From positions 1 to 5,319 of the forward strand of contig CABUZI010000112.1 of assembly GCA_902496005.1 (NCBI GenBank): a stretch of 5,319 nucleotides of DNA, given 5' to 3'. The stretch comes from an uncultured Collinsella sp. (GTDB taxonomy: Bacteria > Actinomycetota > Coriobacteriia > Coriobacteriales > Coriobacteriaceae). Below, in pieces: positions 5,218 to 5,319 of this stretch (within the stretch, counting starts at the first letter, position 1; each line of letters opens with the position of its first letter). A program made the translations under genes and the position numbers. The notes below the pieces were generated by a model. It saw only the letters and a list, made by a program, of their open reading frames with translations. It was not told where the DNA came from and searched no databases.

Positions 5218-5227
5218 GCGGCCGCAA
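5216..5227. promoter_or_regulatory. Perfect 12-bp palindrome upstream of upp
   Basis: TTGCGGCCGCAA is fully self-complementary and ends just before the upp Shine-Dalgarno AAAGGGG (5230-5236). It could be a protein-binding operator, or the DNA face of the hairpin described just upstream. About one such palindrome is expected by chance in a window this long, so only its location makes it worth recording. Confidence 0.25.
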
Positions 5228-5246
5228 CGAAAGGGGCAATCAATCC

Positions 5247-5319
5247 ATGACCGTCACCTACGATGCGTCCCGTGTGACGCTTGTCGATCACCCGCTCGTC
5301 CAGCACAAGCTGTCGATCC
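5247..5319 (+). CDS. upp: Uracil phosphoribosyltransferase, 5' end only
   Basis: Only the first 24 codons are present; the gene runs off the right edge. The product reads MTVTYDASRV followed by VDHPLVQHKLSI. The HPL(V/I)QHKL segment close to the N-terminus is a hallmark of Upp, which converts uracil and PRPP to UMP in pyrimidine salvage. AAAGGGG (5230-5236) lies 10 nt before the ATG. Upp is often found near prmC and tsaC orthologues in Gram-positive genomes, which fits the context. Catalytic residues such as the PRPP-binding loop lie beyond the window and cannot be checked. Confidence 0.88.
   Translation, partial: MTVTYDASRVTLVDHPLVQHKLSI

Overview
The window looks like a piece of chromosome from a high-GC actinobacterium, most likely of the class Coriobacteriia (Collinsella or a relative). 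The grounds are the GC-rich third codon positions of the core genes, the prmC - tsaC - upp neighbourhood, and the sequence style of the products. This is inference from reading; no database comparison was possible. All convincing genes are on the + strand.

Positions 1-641 hold no convincing complete gene. The first 250 bases are unusually rich in inverted repeats: a 9-bp hairpin at 13-34; a long, nearly perfect fold-back at 52-146 whose apical hairpin (85-113, followed by a T-rich run) resembles an intrinsic terminator; a second fold-back at 163-224; and a GTAG-headed palindrome at 221-250 that resembles the REP sequences mobilised by RAYT transposases. Positions 251-502 are AT-richer and contain what may be the 3' end of a decayed or very small gene (332-502). 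A likely promoter (567-593) and a short leader hairpin (610-623) precede prmC.

Positions 642-1916 encode PrmC (HemK), the methyltransferase that modifies the GGQ glutamine of class I release factors. It carries an extra segment of roughly 120 residues, rich in Ala and Glu, between its two domains. Positions 1950-2676 hold a compact type II toxin-antitoxin module with its own promoter, a palindromic candidate operator, a HigB/Gp49-like toxin and an overlapping HTH antitoxin. It has a lower-GC character than its surroundings and appears to have been inserted into a translation-gene cluster.

Positions 2825-3568 encode a TsaC/Sua5 (YrdC-domain) L-threonylcarbamoyladenylate synthase for tRNA t6A formation, also with an internal insertion. 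Thirteen bases later comes a full glycerol kinase, glpK (3582-5123), probably co-transcribed with tsaC. A 123-bp gap with terminator-like and palindromic structures leads to the start of upp (uracil phosphoribosyltransferase), cut by the window edge.

Functionally the region is a housekeeping cluster (release-factor methylation, tRNA modification, pyrimidine salvage) interrupted by a selfish toxin-antitoxin cassette and by a carbon-metabolism gene. I see no clearly new multi-gene system. The most unusual signals are the structured region at 52-250, the insertions in PrmC and TsaC, and the merged promoter, operator and ribosome-binding site of the toxin-antitoxin module.
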